A stretch of 64,000 nt of DNA. Origin: Candidatus Gastranaerophilales bacterium (lineage in GTDB: Bacteria; Cyanobacteriota; Vampirovibrionia; Gastranaerophilales; Gastranaerophilaceae). Made by a program: the position numbers and the translations under genes. Below the pieces are notes generated by a model that was not told the DNA's origin, searched no databases, and saw only the letters and a list, made by a program, of their open reading frames with translations. The first letter of the stretch is position 1. The number at the start of each line of letters is the position of its first letter. Where the stretch lies: positions 1-64,000 of the forward strand of contig CALUWE010000004.1 of the NCBI GenBank assembly GCA_944324425.1, written 5' to 3'. Shown here piece after piece: positions 24,882-33,427 of the stretch.

Positions 24882-26744
24882 TTATTCGCTAACAATTGCC
24901 TTAAATGGGCAAGCATTTAAGCAAGCGCCGCATTTAATACATTTAGATTGGTCAATTTTATGAGGATTTTTAACCGTACCCTCAATCGCGCCCACAGGGC
25001 AATTTCTTGCGCACTTTGTACAGCCCTTGCAAATTTCTTCTTTAATAACAATTCTCTTCAAAGCTTTGCAAACGCCTGCGGGGCATTTTTTATCTTTAAT
25101 ATGTGCTATATATTCGTCTTTAAAATATTTAAGAGTGGATAAAACAGGGTTTGGAGCGGTTTTTCCCAAGCCGCACAAAGAACCCGCTTTTACAACTTCT
25201 GCAAGCTCTTCAAGTTTATCCAAATCTTCCATTGTGCCGTTGCCTTTAACAATTTTTTGCAAAATTGCAAGCATATTTTTTGTACCTTCACGGCAAGGAA
25301 CACATTTTCCGCAAGATTCATTTGTTGTGAAATTCATAAAGAACCTTGCAACCTCAACAATACAGGTTTTATCGGACATAACAACCAAGCCGCCTGAACC
25401 AACCATAGCGCCCGCCTTAATTAAGTTGTCATAATCCATCGGAATATCAAGATGTTCTTCTGTCAGACAGCCGCCTGAAGGCCCGCCTATCTGAACGGCT
25501 TTAAACTTTTTGCCTTCTCTCATTCCGCCGCCAATGTCAAAAATAATTTGCCTCAAAGTGGTTCCCATAGGAACTTCAATGAGCCCTGTATTATTAACTT
25601 CACCTGTTAGAGCAAATGTTTTTGTACCTTTAGAGGTTTCGGTTCCCATTTTATTAAACCAATCAGCACCGTTTAAAATGATAACCGGAACATTTGCTAA
25701 AGTTTCAACGTTATTTATAAGGGTGGGTCTTCCAAATAAGCCTTTATTTGCAGGGAATGGCGGTTTTGGCCTTGGCATACCGCGTTCGCCTTCAATTGAT
25801 GCCATTAGGGCTGTTTCTTCACCGCAAACAAAAGCACCTGCACCTTCTCTGATATGAATTGTAAGGTTAAAGTTTGTGCCCATTATGTTATTGCCTAAGA
25901 AATTTCTTTCTTCTGCGTCTTTAATGGCTTTTCTTAAACGCTTAATTGCAAGAGGATATTCTGCCCTTACATAAATGTAGGCTTCATCTGCGCCAACGGC
26001 AAATGCTGCAATTGCAATACCTTCCAATAATTTATGGGGGTCGCCTTCCATAACGGACCTATCCATAAAAGCACCGGGGTCACCTTCATCACCGTTACAA
26101 ACAACATAAGACTTTCCGCCTTTATTTGCAGCCGTAAAGCGCCATTTTCTGCCTGTCGGGAACCCGCCGCCGCCGCGGCCTCTTAAACCTGATTTTTCAA
26201 TTGTTTCAATTACTTTATCAGGGTCATTTTCTTCCAAAACATTATATAATGCTTCATATCCTCTGACTGCAATTGCTTCATCGATTGATTCCGCATCAAT
26301 ATTTCCGCAATTTTTAAGAGCGGTTCTTGTTTGTTTTGCATAAAAATTAATGTGTTCATCATCCATCACGTGGTTATGTGTCATAGGATCAACATATAAT
26401 AATCTTTCAACCGGCTTGCCGCCTTTTATGTGGCTTTCAAAAATTTCCTCAACATCAGATACTTTAACTTTTACATAAGTTACTTTGAGATCGGGAATTG
26501 TAACCAAAACGCCTTGTTCGCAAAACCCGTGGCAGCCTGTCGGAACGGTTGTCATTTTATCTTGTTCAGATAATACGGCAACATCGGCGCCAAGTTCTCT
26601 GAACTTTTCTATAACCTGCATAGAACCGTTTGCAACACAGCCGGTTCCCGCACAAACCAAAACTCTTAAACCTTGTTTTTTAATTAATTCCTGAGCTTTA
26701 TCTTGTTCTTTTTTTATATCGGTATTCAATGCTGTTTTTTCCAT
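24882..26744 (-). CDS. hndC: hydrogenase NADH-binding subunit (HndC/NuoF-like)
   Basis: Diaphorase subunit that oxidises NADH via FMN. 620 residues: an N-terminal thioredoxin-like 2Fe-2S domain (CAGTGCVANGS near 32; TGCHGFCEQG near 68), the NuoF core with NADH/FMN sites (GRGGGGFPTGRKWRF near 191, CNGDEGDPGAFMDR, GAGAFVCGEETAL), an SLBB domain, the 4Fe-4S motif ESCGKCVPCREGT near 477, and a C-terminal 2x[4Fe-4S] ferredoxin (CKGCTKCARNCP, CIKCGACLNACP). This is the architecture of HndC/HydB in bifurcating hydrogenases, where it links NADH and ferredoxin. Its first base overlaps the stop of the NuoE-like gene (TAATG). Confidence 0.95.
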   Translation of the reverse strand: MEKTALNTDIKKEQDKAQELIKKQGLRVLVCAGTGCVANGSMQVIEKFRELGADVAVLSEQDKMTTVPTGCHGFCEQGVLVTIPDLKVTYVKVKVSDVEEIFESHIKGGKPVERLLYVDPMTHNHVMDDEHINFYAKQTRTALKNCGNIDAESIDEAIAVRGYEALYNVLEENDPDKVIETIEKSGLRGRGGGGFPTGRKWRFTAANKGGKSYVVCNGDEGDPGAFMDRSVMEGDPHKLLEGIAIAAFAVGADEAYIYVRAEYPLAIKRLRKAIKDAEERNFLGNNIMGTNFNLTIHIREGAGAFVCGEETALMASIEGERGMPRPKPPFPANKGLFGRPTLINNVETLANVPVIILNGADWFNKMGTETSKGTKTFALTGEVNNTGLIEVPMGTTLRQIIFDIGGGMREGKKFKAVQIGGPSGGCLTEEHLDIPMDYDNLIKAGAMVGSGGLVVMSDKTCIVEVARFFMNFTTNESCGKCVPCREGTKNMLAILQKIVKGNGTMEDLDKLEELAEVVKAGSLCGLGKTAPNPVLSTLKYFKDEYIAHIKDKKCPAGVCKALKRIVIKEEICKGCTKCARNCPVGAIEGTVKNPHKIDQSKCIKCGACLNACPFKAIVSE

Positions 26745-27256
26745 TATCTGCCTTCCTCTTTCATAAGAGTATCAATTATCAGTGTTATTGCTTCAGGTGT
26801 CATTTGCGGATAAACCTTTTCGTTTATAACGACAACGGGAGCCAAACCGCAAGCACCAAGGCAGCTGACCGTTTCAACGGAAAACAAACCGTCTTTTGTT
26901 GTCATCTTACCATTTTCCATAGGAAGCTTTTCTTTAATTGCTTCCAAAACAGGAAGCGACCCTCTAACGTGGCATGCCGTTCCGTCGCATACTTTTATTT
27001 CATATTTGCCTTTGGGCTCAAGGCTAAACTGCGCATAAAAAGTTGCAACACCCAAAACAGTAGCGGGCGATAAACCTTCAATTTTATCCCCGATGTATGT
27101 TATGGCGTCTTCCGGCAAAAACTTGTAAACTTCCTGAACTTTTTGCAAAACAGTTATAAGATTTGTTTTCTCATAGCCGTAATCACTCAATATCTTATCG
27201 ATTTTGGTAAAATCAATAGAGCTCTTTAACTCTGTCATTTTATTTCTAATCCCCAC
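26744..27256 (-). CDS. hndA: hydrogenase 2Fe-2S subunit (HndA/NuoE-like)
   Basis: 170-residue thioredoxin-like ferredoxin that carries electrons between the NuoF-like subunit and the hydrogenase. The N-terminal helical part (ITVLQKVQEVYKFLPEDA) is followed by the four cluster Cys in CDGTACHVRGS near 95-105 and SCLGACGLAPV near 133-143. Length and motifs match NuoE/HndA. It is separated by 48 bases from the phosphatase gene upstream and is coupled to the NuoF-like gene by overlapping stop/start. Confidence 0.94.
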   Translation of the reverse strand: MGIRNKMTELKSSIDFTKIDKILSDYGYEKTNLITVLQKVQEVYKFLPEDAITYIGDKIEGLSPATVLGVATFYAQFSLEPKGKYEIKVCDGTACHVRGSLPVLEAIKEKLPMENGKMTTKDGLFSVETVSCLGACGLAPVVVINEKVYPQMTPEAITLIIDTLMKEEGR

Positions 27257-27304
27257 AAACTAACGGAAACATCATAATACAAACAAAAGCCATAATCAAA
27301 TAAT

Positions 27305-28465
27305 TTACATATATTGGACGGTAACTTTCTTTAAATATTTGTCTTTTAAAGTTTTTGCGATTTTTTTAATAACATCGCGTCTTAATTCAATTTCAATGGG
27401 CAAATTCGGGTCATAATGCGCCGAATTAACCTTTGCACCCACAACAAAATCAATACAGTCGGCATCCAAAAGGAAATCAATTAAATCTTTTGCAGCGTCT
27501 TTTTTATCTTCAAAATTATCATCCGATAAATATTCAGACACTCTTGTTAGGGTTAAAATACCTTCGGTTACAATGTCTGCTCCGTCCATAAAGGAAACGG
27601 CAGGCAAAGAACCGCCCGAATTTTGGTTTATATAAATTTCTTTATTTAATTCTCTTGCCAAAATTCCCGCAGTCGTACCCCCTGCAACACCTTTTTTTCC
27701 GTCAAATTCTTCAAAAAGGCTTGCCCATTCGGAATCTTTGTCATTATTATAAGGAGGACCCGTATAAATTAGGGCTTTTTTAGGCCTTGCTGCCCTTAAA
27801 ACCAGCGCCGAAATATCATCTTGCGGAGTATGGCCGGATGAAACATATTTCGCAATGTTTGTAATATGGTGCGCCAAATCATCAGGGTTAAAATTCGGGG
27901 TTTTTTCAACGTATTCTTTTACTATTCTTTTTAAACCGTCTCTTGTAATGCCGTCTCTCAATTGCTCTGATGCAAGCCCTGCTTGCGTTACGCCGTCTGA
28001 AACAAAAACAAGAACATCGTTTTCTTTTAATGTCAGATTGTAAATTTTCAGGTGCCTGTCTTTATGGTTTTTAGAATCAATAATTTCAGGAGTTAATTCA
28101 ATGATTTTATTATCGGAATAATAAATAAAATCAGGATTGCCTTCTTCTATTATGTGAACGCCGCCTTCATTATCGGCCACAACAACGGAAAATGTAGAGT
28201 AGCTTATGTTTCTTACTTTGCAAACAGGAAGCGAGTTCATAACAATTTCTGCCGACTTCACCAAATCCGCATTATTTTCTGCAAAACCCATAAGCATAAC
28301 GGATGTCATTGTAGATAAAATGTTTGCTTTTATGCCGCTTCCAAGCCCGTCCGATAAAACGGCCGTTATTTTATCCGAATCTTTGTATCTTTTGGTTATG
28401 ATACAATCTCCGCAAGCGTTTTCTTGATTCTTTTTAAGTGAGGATTTTCCTATTCTTATAAACAT
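27305..28465 (-). CDS. SpoIIE-type PP2C serine phosphatase linked to hydrogenase
   Basis: 386 residues. The N-terminal about 230 residues are a PP2C/SpoIIE phosphatase: SDGLGSG near 38 (metal Asp), DNEGGVHIIE, FVSDGVTQAGL near 150 and QDDISALVL near 218. The extra C-terminal about 150 residues (FDGKKGVAGGTTAGILAREL) are a domain repeatedly found attached in hydrogenase-associated phosphatases; its role is not known to me. The stop of the sensory hydrogenase overlaps its ATG. Probably part of a phospho-relay that acts on an anti-sigma or similar target in response to the sensory hydrogenase; the target is not in the window. Confidence 0.85.
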   Translation of the reverse strand: MFIRIGKSSLKKNQENACGDCIITKRYKDSDKITAVLSDGLGSGIKANILSTMTSVMLMGFAENNADLVKSAEIVMNSLPVCKVRNISYSTFSVVVADNEGGVHIIEEGNPDFIYYSDNKIIELTPEIIDSKNHKDRHLKIYNLTLKENDVLVFVSDGVTQAGLASEQLRDGITRDGLKRIVKEYVEKTPNFNPDDLAHHITNIAKYVSSGHTPQDDISALVLRAARPKKALIYTGPPYNNDKDSEWASLFEEFDGKKGVAGGTTAGILARELNKEIYINQNSGGSLPAVSFMDGADIVTEGILTLTRVSEYLSDDNFEDKKDAAKDLIDFLLDADCIDFVVGAKVNSAHYDPNLPIEIELRRDVIKKIAKTLKDKYLKKVTVQYM

Positions 28466-30186
28466 TATTGATTTTCACCCTCGCTTGAATAGTCTTCCGC
28501 AATTGAGCTTAAAAGGGTTTCAACATCAACCATATGTTCCCCTAATAAACTTGCTATATTTTGAACGGTTTCAATGTTTTTGTTTATAACTTCTCTTGCT
28601 TTTCTTGCAACTTTTTCTCTGTTCACTTCAGATGTTGTAACATCCGTTATAATGGCGCCCGTTAAATTGTTTTCTTCTATAACAAAAACATTTATATCAT
28701 AGAGTTTATCTTTTATTTGATACCTTTCTTTGTGAACTTCCGTATTTTTCATTAATGCCGTTTCAAACAACGAATAGAAAGGTAAAATTCTGTCTAAAAG
28801 AGCACCCTTCATGCCGTCAGGACGTTTTGAGAATATATCATACATATCAGGCGCAAACATTTTAATAAATGCATCGTTTGTTTCCATAATTTCCAATTTG
28901 TTATTAACCATAACCATAGCTGACGGCATTGTCCTTAAAAGCATTGCGGTTTTTTTCATGGCAAGCTTTCTCATATAAGAAACACACATGGAAGGTTCCG
29001 CTTTTTTATCCAAAATTGCAGCGGCAAGCTCTCTGCAGGTTGAATATCCGCAGCCGCCGCAGTTTAGTTCGTCTTCATCAGATGTTTTGCCTATGGATTT
29101 CATAGCATCCGACATATCGATTAAAGAAATTTTCTTATCGGCTTTTGCCAAAGGCTCATATTTCATTTCCAAAACAGTATCAGGTGTTTTTGGAATATCA
29201 CTTCTTTTCTTTACTTTGGATAAAATATTTGAATTAACAATCAGCCCTGATTTTTTCTGCGGTACGGCAGGCCCGTTCACACAGCCCCCTTCGCAAGACA
29301 GTGCTTCTAAAAATATTTTGCCTTCAATATTTTCGGGTTTTAAGTTTTGAAGCGCCCTTTTTAGGGCAGGCAGGGAACTTAAACTTATTAAGCGGACATC
29401 TTTTTTAATTTTATCCATTTTGATGGTTTCGTTCATGCCGCCTTCAATCGGGTACAAACCGCCCTCATGGGCTGCTTTTGGAATAAAGACATCTTCTTTA
29501 TTGGGTTCAATTGAATTTATATCAACCCTTAAATCTTTTATCCAAAAATTAAGCTCGTCATAAGTTAAAGATGCGTATATTAAATCGGAGTTTCTGTCGG
29601 CTTCATTTTTCTTTGCAATGCAGGGACCGATGAAAACCACCTTTATATCTTCATCTTTATAATAATCTTTTAAGTATTTTGCATGGGTTAAGGCAGGGGA
29701 AGCTATTTTTGCAATATAATCGGTAAATTCCGGCTTATAGTTTCTTATGTAATCCACAACAACGGGGCAGCAGGATGAAATTAAAAGCCCTTTTTCCATT
29801 TCGTTTAATGTTCTTGTTGTTTCAATGGAAACAGATTCCGCCCCAAGCGCAGTTTCGCTAACACCATAAAAGCCCAAGGTTTTTAAAAGGGAAATCATAA
29901 CCGGTGCCGAATAATCATAAACACCTGCCCAAGAAGGAGCAAGGGAAACAATAACTTTTTTATCGGACAACAAAAGCGATTTAACTTTATCTATGTCATA
30001 TCTTATTCTTTTTGCGCTTGACGGGCAAACCCGAACGCAGTGGCCGCAAGCTATACATTTATCTTTTATAATTTTTGCCTGAGAATCAATAACTTCAATT
30101 GACTTTACAAAACACTCCCTAACGCATTTATAGCAATCATGGCACTTATTTGAAAGCGTGTAAACGGGATAAAATTTTTCTTCCAT
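28465..30186 (-). CDS. hydS: sensory (group C) [FeFe]-hydrogenase with PAS domain
   Basis: 573 residues. N-terminal 2x[4Fe-4S] ferredoxin (CHDCYKCVRECF near 14; CIACGHCVRVCP near 44), an H-cluster domain (SSCCPVVV near 137, GPCIAKKNEA near 187, SCEGGCVNGPA near 299), a further Fe-S domain (CGGCGYSTCREL near 378-389), and a PAS domain (MPSAMVMVNNKLEIMETND, about 425-530) with a short charged tail. This is the layout of the putative H2-sensing HydS/HsfB hydrogenases, not of enzymes for bulk turnover; the L1 motif lacks the usual Trp. It is the first gene of the operon, overlapping the phosphatase gene, with the catalytic trimer downstream, so it probably controls the genes it is transcribed with. 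Confidence 0.88.
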   Translation of the reverse strand: MEEKFYPVYTLSNKCHDCYKCVRECFVKSIEVIDSQAKIIKDKCIACGHCVRVCPSSAKRIRYDIDKVKSLLLSDKKVIVSLAPSWAGVYDYSAPVMISLLKTLGFYGVSETALGAESVSIETTRTLNEMEKGLLISSCCPVVVDYIRNYKPEFTDYIAKIASPALTHAKYLKDYYKDEDIKVVFIGPCIAKKNEADRNSDLIYASLTYDELNFWIKDLRVDINSIEPNKEDVFIPKAAHEGGLYPIEGGMNETIKMDKIKKDVRLISLSSLPALKRALQNLKPENIEGKIFLEALSCEGGCVNGPAVPQKKSGLIVNSNILSKVKKRSDIPKTPDTVLEMKYEPLAKADKKISLIDMSDAMKSIGKTSDEDELNCGGCGYSTCRELAAAILDKKAEPSMCVSYMRKLAMKKTAMLLRTMPSAMVMVNNKLEIMETNDAFIKMFAPDMYDIFSKRPDGMKGALLDRILPFYSLFETALMKNTEVHKERYQIKDKLYDINVFVIEENNLTGAIITDVTTSEVNREKVARKAREVINKNIETVQNIASLLGEHMVDVETLLSSIAEDYSSEGENQ

Positions 30187-30219
30187 ATCAATCTTCTTTA
30201 TAACAACCTAGCCATTTTT

Positions 30220-30248
30220 ATTTTACATTATTAAGGCGTATTTTACAA
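30220..30248 (-). promoter_or_regulatory. promoter of the hydrogenase operon
   Basis: Minus strand: TTGTAA (30243-30248), 17-base spacer, TAAAAT (30220-30225). It lies about 35 bases before the sensory hydrogenase ATG. No Rex-type TTGTTAA-N-TTAACAA palindrome was seen. Confidence 0.6.
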
Positions 30249-30280
30249 TTTATTGGCTATACTTTTAATTAATTTTGTAG

Positions 30281-30286
30281 TAAAAT
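30281..30286 (+). promoter_or_regulatory. -10 box placed for a leaderless mRNA of the Clp-N gene
   Basis: TAAAAT followed by 8 bases and the ATG at 30295, with no Shine-Dalgarno sequence. The only -35-like hexamer (TTGGCT, 30253-30258) is 22 bases away, which is too far. Confidence 0.35.
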
Positions 30287-30294
30287 TAAGCAAA

Positions 30295-31680
30295 ATGTTT
30301 GAAAAGTTCACCCAGAAAGCTTTAGATATTGTTGTTAACGCTCAAATTGAAGCGGGCAATTTCGGTGCCGATAAAGTTTATTCGGAACATTTTTTAATCG
30401 GGCTTGTAAATTCCTTAAAAGGCGTTCAAGGCAGGCTTTTAGGGTTGAATGAAATAAATATAGATGAACTGAAACAAAAAATAGACAATAAAATTGAACT
30501 CAAAAAAGAACCGAAAAACGGCGAATTTATTCCGTTTTCAGAAAGCGCCAGAGAAATTTTGGAAAAAACAATGGAAATTTCAAAATTTTATAATAATTCG
30601 CTTGTAATCCCCTATTATATAGCTCTTGCAATTTTTAATTCAAAAAACTCAGGCGCATATGAAATTTTAAAGGAATTTAATTTCGACGAAGAAAAAGCTA
30701 TTTCAAACATAAAAGGCTTATTGAGCAAAAAAAAGAAAAAGAAACAGTTTAAACACCCCGAAGAAGATGATAAAACATTAAAACAAGACAGTTTCTTTAA
30801 AAAGGTTGATACCATTTTTACCGAAAACAACTTGTCAAACCTCTTAAGTTCGGCAAGAGCAAAGCTTTCTACATACGGTTATGAAATCTTGGGCACGGAA
30901 CAAATTATTGAATCCGTTTTGGATGAAGAAACGGATATAACAAAAATTTTAGCAAAATATGGCATCACAAAAGAATCTTTTGATGAAAAATTGAAGAATT
31001 TTTCAAACAGGGAAGAAGAATACGGCGAAAGGCAAATTATATTCACACCAAATGCCTTTAGAGTGATGTTAAACGCCGTTGAAGCCGCAAAAGAAATGGG
31101 CAGCGTTGAAATTAAGCCGGAACATGTTATTATGGGCGTTTTAAAAGCTAAAACAGGCATTGCATACAAAATTATAAAAGAATTGACAGGCTATAAAACA
31201 GATTTTATTGACCAATTAACAAAAGAATTAAATACGGGTGCCAAAACCATGCCTGAAACCCTTGCTATTTTAAGGCTGGCAAAAGCAGAAGCAAAAAATT
31301 TAAACAAAACAACAATCGGCACGGAAATGATTCTGCTTGGAATTTTAGCTTACAAAAACGGTGTTGCGGCAGAAGTTTTGGACAAATTGGGAATAACATT
31401 GAAAGATGCAAGGCTGCAGGCGCTTAATTTAATAGGAGATGACATTGAAGAAGGCGACGAATCTTCAATGAAATACACCAAAAAAGGCAAAAGCCTTTTG
31501 GAGATTGCATATGATGTTGCAAAAAACCATGGCAAAGAAAAAATTATGTCCGAGCACATTTTATATGCAATTACAAAATTAACCGATTGTGTTGCAATGA
31601 AAATTTTGGAAAATTTAGGAACGGACACATTAGAAATTAAACAAGGCATTTTGGTTGAATTGAAAAATATACAAATTTAA
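30295..31680 (+). CDS. tandem Clp N-domain protein without ATPase
   Basis: 461 residues made of three double Clp-N (Clp-R) modules. Module 1 about 1-150 (FEKFTQKALDIVVNAQIEAG, SEHFLIGLVNS; second half SESAREILEKTMEIS). Module 2 about 165-310 (LSSARAKLSTYGYEILGTEQ; TPNAFRVMLNAVEAAKEMGS, PEHVIMGVL). Module 3 about 315-461 (ILRLAKAEAKNLNKTTIGTE; TKKGKSLLEIAYDVAKNHGK, SEHILYAI). ClpB/ClpC carry one such module before AAA+ domains; here no Walker motif exists. A KKKKKK linker sits near 145. It may be an adaptor or decoy binding Clp substrates. The preferred start is the ATG at 30295, since the longer frame begins within the promoter region. It converges on, and shares stop-codon bases with, the Ycf45-like gene. 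Confidence 0.85.
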   Translation: MFEKFTQKALDIVVNAQIEAGNFGADKVYSEHFLIGLVNSLKGVQGRLLGLNEINIDELKQKIDNKIELKKEPKNGEFIPFSESAREILEKTMEISKFYNNSLVIPYYIALAIFNSKNSGAYEILKEFNFDEEKAISNIKGLLSKKKKKKQFKHPEEDDKTLKQDSFFKKVDTIFTENNLSNLLSSARAKLSTYGYEILGTEQIIESVLDEETDITKILAKYGITKESFDEKLKNFSNREEEYGERQIIFTPNAFRVMLNAVEAAKEMGSVEIKPEHVIMGVLKAKTGIAYKIIKELTGYKTDFIDQLTKELNTGAKTMPETLAILRLAKAEAKNLNKTTIGTEMILLGILAYKNGVAAEVLDKLGITLKDARLQALNLIGDDIEEGDESSMKYTKKGKSLLEIAYDVAKNHGKEKIMSEHILYAITKLTDCVAMKILENLGTDTLEIKQGILVELKNIQI

Positions 31681-33275
31681 TCGTCATTTCTTGAAATTTG
31701 TATTCTTCGATTTTCACCTTCGCCAATGCTTTTAGATTGCAGGTTATATGAATCTGCAAGTTCGTGTTGTAATTTTCTTATATTTTGCGGCTGCGGCTCT
31801 AATTCAACAGTTTCTGCGCCTTCCATAACTTTTGCAATAGCAGCTTTTGCTTCATCAAGCGCAAGCTCGGTTTCATCTTTATAATTAACCGTAACTTCTT
31901 TAAAATTAGGGTTTTCCGCCAAATGAAGCGCGTCTTTTAAAACTTTTTGAATTTGCGACATTGTATTTGTTCGAACAAAATAAACAGGAAGCCTGTATTC
32001 ATTTGCAATTGATAAAATTTTGCACCCGCCCTTTGCAAAGTTTTTATGGGCAATTACAATGTCTGCATCTTCCACGTTTCTTACAATTTCAACATCTATA
32101 TCAAGTCTTTCTATAATTTTATTTACAATAGACCTTGAAACTGCATATATATAAACTTTTTTATGGTTTTTAACCTTGTTTACGTAAGCTTGCCTGTTGA
32201 ATGAAAAATTCATCGGGTTTTGCGTTCTGCTATCCAATTCATTTACTTTATCAATAGTCTTTTCAAGTTCCGTTTTGGTTGGAATTTTATCGTTATAAAC
32301 GCCGTCCACTTTTCTAATCTCGGGCGTAACCGGCCAGCCTCTTAAAATGCAATCAACAGCTTCTGCCGTGTCTTTATAAACGGCAAGGGTATTTCTGTCT
32401 ATAATTTCAATTACGATATCAAATGTAGGCTGTTTTTCTCTTTCTAAAACGGTTTTTTGGCAGCCTCTGTGTTTTGCTTCTTCATCGCCTAAGGTAACGG
32501 AACTGACGCCGCCAACCAAATCTGACATAGCGGGGTTTTTAATCAGGTTGTCCAAAGTGTTGCCGTGTGCCGTTGCAATTAACATAACACCGCGCTCTGC
32601 TATTGTTCTTGCGGCGGCAACTTCCAGTTCCGTTCCTATTTCATCAACCACAATAACTTCAGGGGTATGGTTTTCAACCGCTTCAATCATAATATCTTTT
32701 TGAAATTCAGGCTGCGGCACTTGCATTCTTCTTGCTTTTCCTATTGCAGGGTGCGCAACATCGCCATCGCCTGCAATTTCATTTGATGTGTCTACAACAA
32801 CAACTCTTTTGCCTAATTCATCCGCAACAAGGCGGCTTATTTCCCTTAATTTTGTTGTTTTACCAACGCCGGGGCGCCCCAAAAAGAGAATGCTTTTATT
32901 TTGCATAACAAAATCTTTAATGCAAGTTATAGTGCCCGTAATAACACGCCCGATACGGCAGGTAAGACCAATAATTTTCCCTTGCCTGTTTCTGATTGCA
33001 CTTATTCTGTGCAGTGTGCCTGCAATACCCGATCTGTTATCTGATGTAAATTCGGGAATTTTTGATGTTATATAGTCAATGTCATCAGATGTAACGGTGT
33101 CTGTTCCTAAATATTCAATCTTTCCGTTTCCTATACGAACTTCGGGGAGTCTTCCAATATCAAGAACAATTTCAATGGCTTCATCTAAAAGCCCGTCATA
33201 GATATTTCTTTTAATTTTCGGAGGTAAAATTTCAATTAACTTGGTGAGGTCGTTTTGAAATTGAACTTCACTCAT
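31677..33275 (-). CDS. Ycf45/SpoIIIAA-like AAA ATPase with R3H domain
   Basis: 532 residues. An AAA/secretion-type ATPase domain with Walker A GRPGVGKTTKLREI near 133-146, VVVVDTSNEIAGDGDVAHP near 159-177 and Walker B VIVVDEIGTELEVAAARTI near 205-223, then a linker and a C-terminal R3H nucleic-acid-binding motif (LQHELADSYNLQSKSIGEG, NRRIQI). This combination matches the chloroplast/cyanobacterial Ycf45 proteins, related to SpoIIIAA. Function is not established; single-stranded nucleic acid binding is likely. A promoter TTGGCT-17-TAATAT lies with its -10 only 8 bases before the ATG; AAAGG is 14 bases away, so the mRNA may be leaderless. Confidence 0.88.
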   Translation of the reverse strand: MSEVQFQNDLTKLIEILPPKIKRNIYDGLLDEAIEIVLDIGRLPEVRIGNGKIEYLGTDTVTSDDIDYITSKIPEFTSDNRSGIAGTLHRISAIRNRQGKIIGLTCRIGRVITGTITCIKDFVMQNKSILFLGRPGVGKTTKLREISRLVADELGKRVVVVDTSNEIAGDGDVAHPAIGKARRMQVPQPEFQKDIMIEAVENHTPEVIVVDEIGTELEVAAARTIAERGVMLIATAHGNTLDNLIKNPAMSDLVGGVSSVTLGDEEAKHRGCQKTVLEREKQPTFDIVIEIIDRNTLAVYKDTAEAVDCILRGWPVTPEIRKVDGVYNDKIPTKTELEKTIDKVNELDSRTQNPMNFSFNRQAYVNKVKNHKKVYIYAVSRSIVNKIIERLDIDVEIVRNVEDADIVIAHKNFAKGGCKILSIANEYRLPVYFVRTNTMSQIQKVLKDALHLAENPNFKEVTVNYKDETELALDEAKAAIAKVMEGAETVELEPQPQNIRKLQHELADSYNLQSKSIGEGENRRIQISRNDD

Positions 33276-33283
33276 AAACTTAT

Positions 33284-33312
33284 ATATTACCTTTCAAACA
33301 TGCTATAGCCAA
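33284..33312 (-). promoter_or_regulatory. promoter of the Ycf45-like gene (leaderless geometry)
   Basis: Minus strand: TTGGCT (33307-33312), 17-base spacer, TAATAT (33284-33289), then 8 bases to the ATG. Confidence 0.5.
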
Positions 33313-33376
33313 AAAAGGTTTATCTACCTATATTATAAACTTTTTTAATATCGAATACAAGAGTATTAAAAATATT

Positions 33377-33412
33377 AAAAAAGCCCCGTCTTTAAAAGAC
33401 AAGGGCCTTTTT
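33377..33412 (-). terminator. terminator of fabI
   Basis: Long stem (AAAAAG, GTCTT/AAGAC, GGGGCTTTTTT on the minus strand) with one bulge, after the fabI stop and ending in a T-run. Confidence 0.7.
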
Positions 33413-33427
33413 AAGTTAAATTTTAAA

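Noticed and set aside
25027-25857. Two plus-strand frames of 115-135 codons
   Set aside because: Antisense to the conserved NuoF-like gene; Pro/Ser/Phe-rich shadow sequences.
28465-30186. Reading the first hydrogenase gene as a second catalytic hydrogenase
   Set aside because: It has a PAS domain, an extra CGGCGYSTC Fe-S domain and a modified L1 motif, which are hallmarks of the sensory group, and lacks the 2Fe-2S input domain.
30187-30294. Possible Rex redox-repressor site before the hydrogenase operon
   Set aside because: Several TTAATTAA-type stretches occur, but no TTGTTAA-N-TTAACAA-like palindrome overlaps the promoter.
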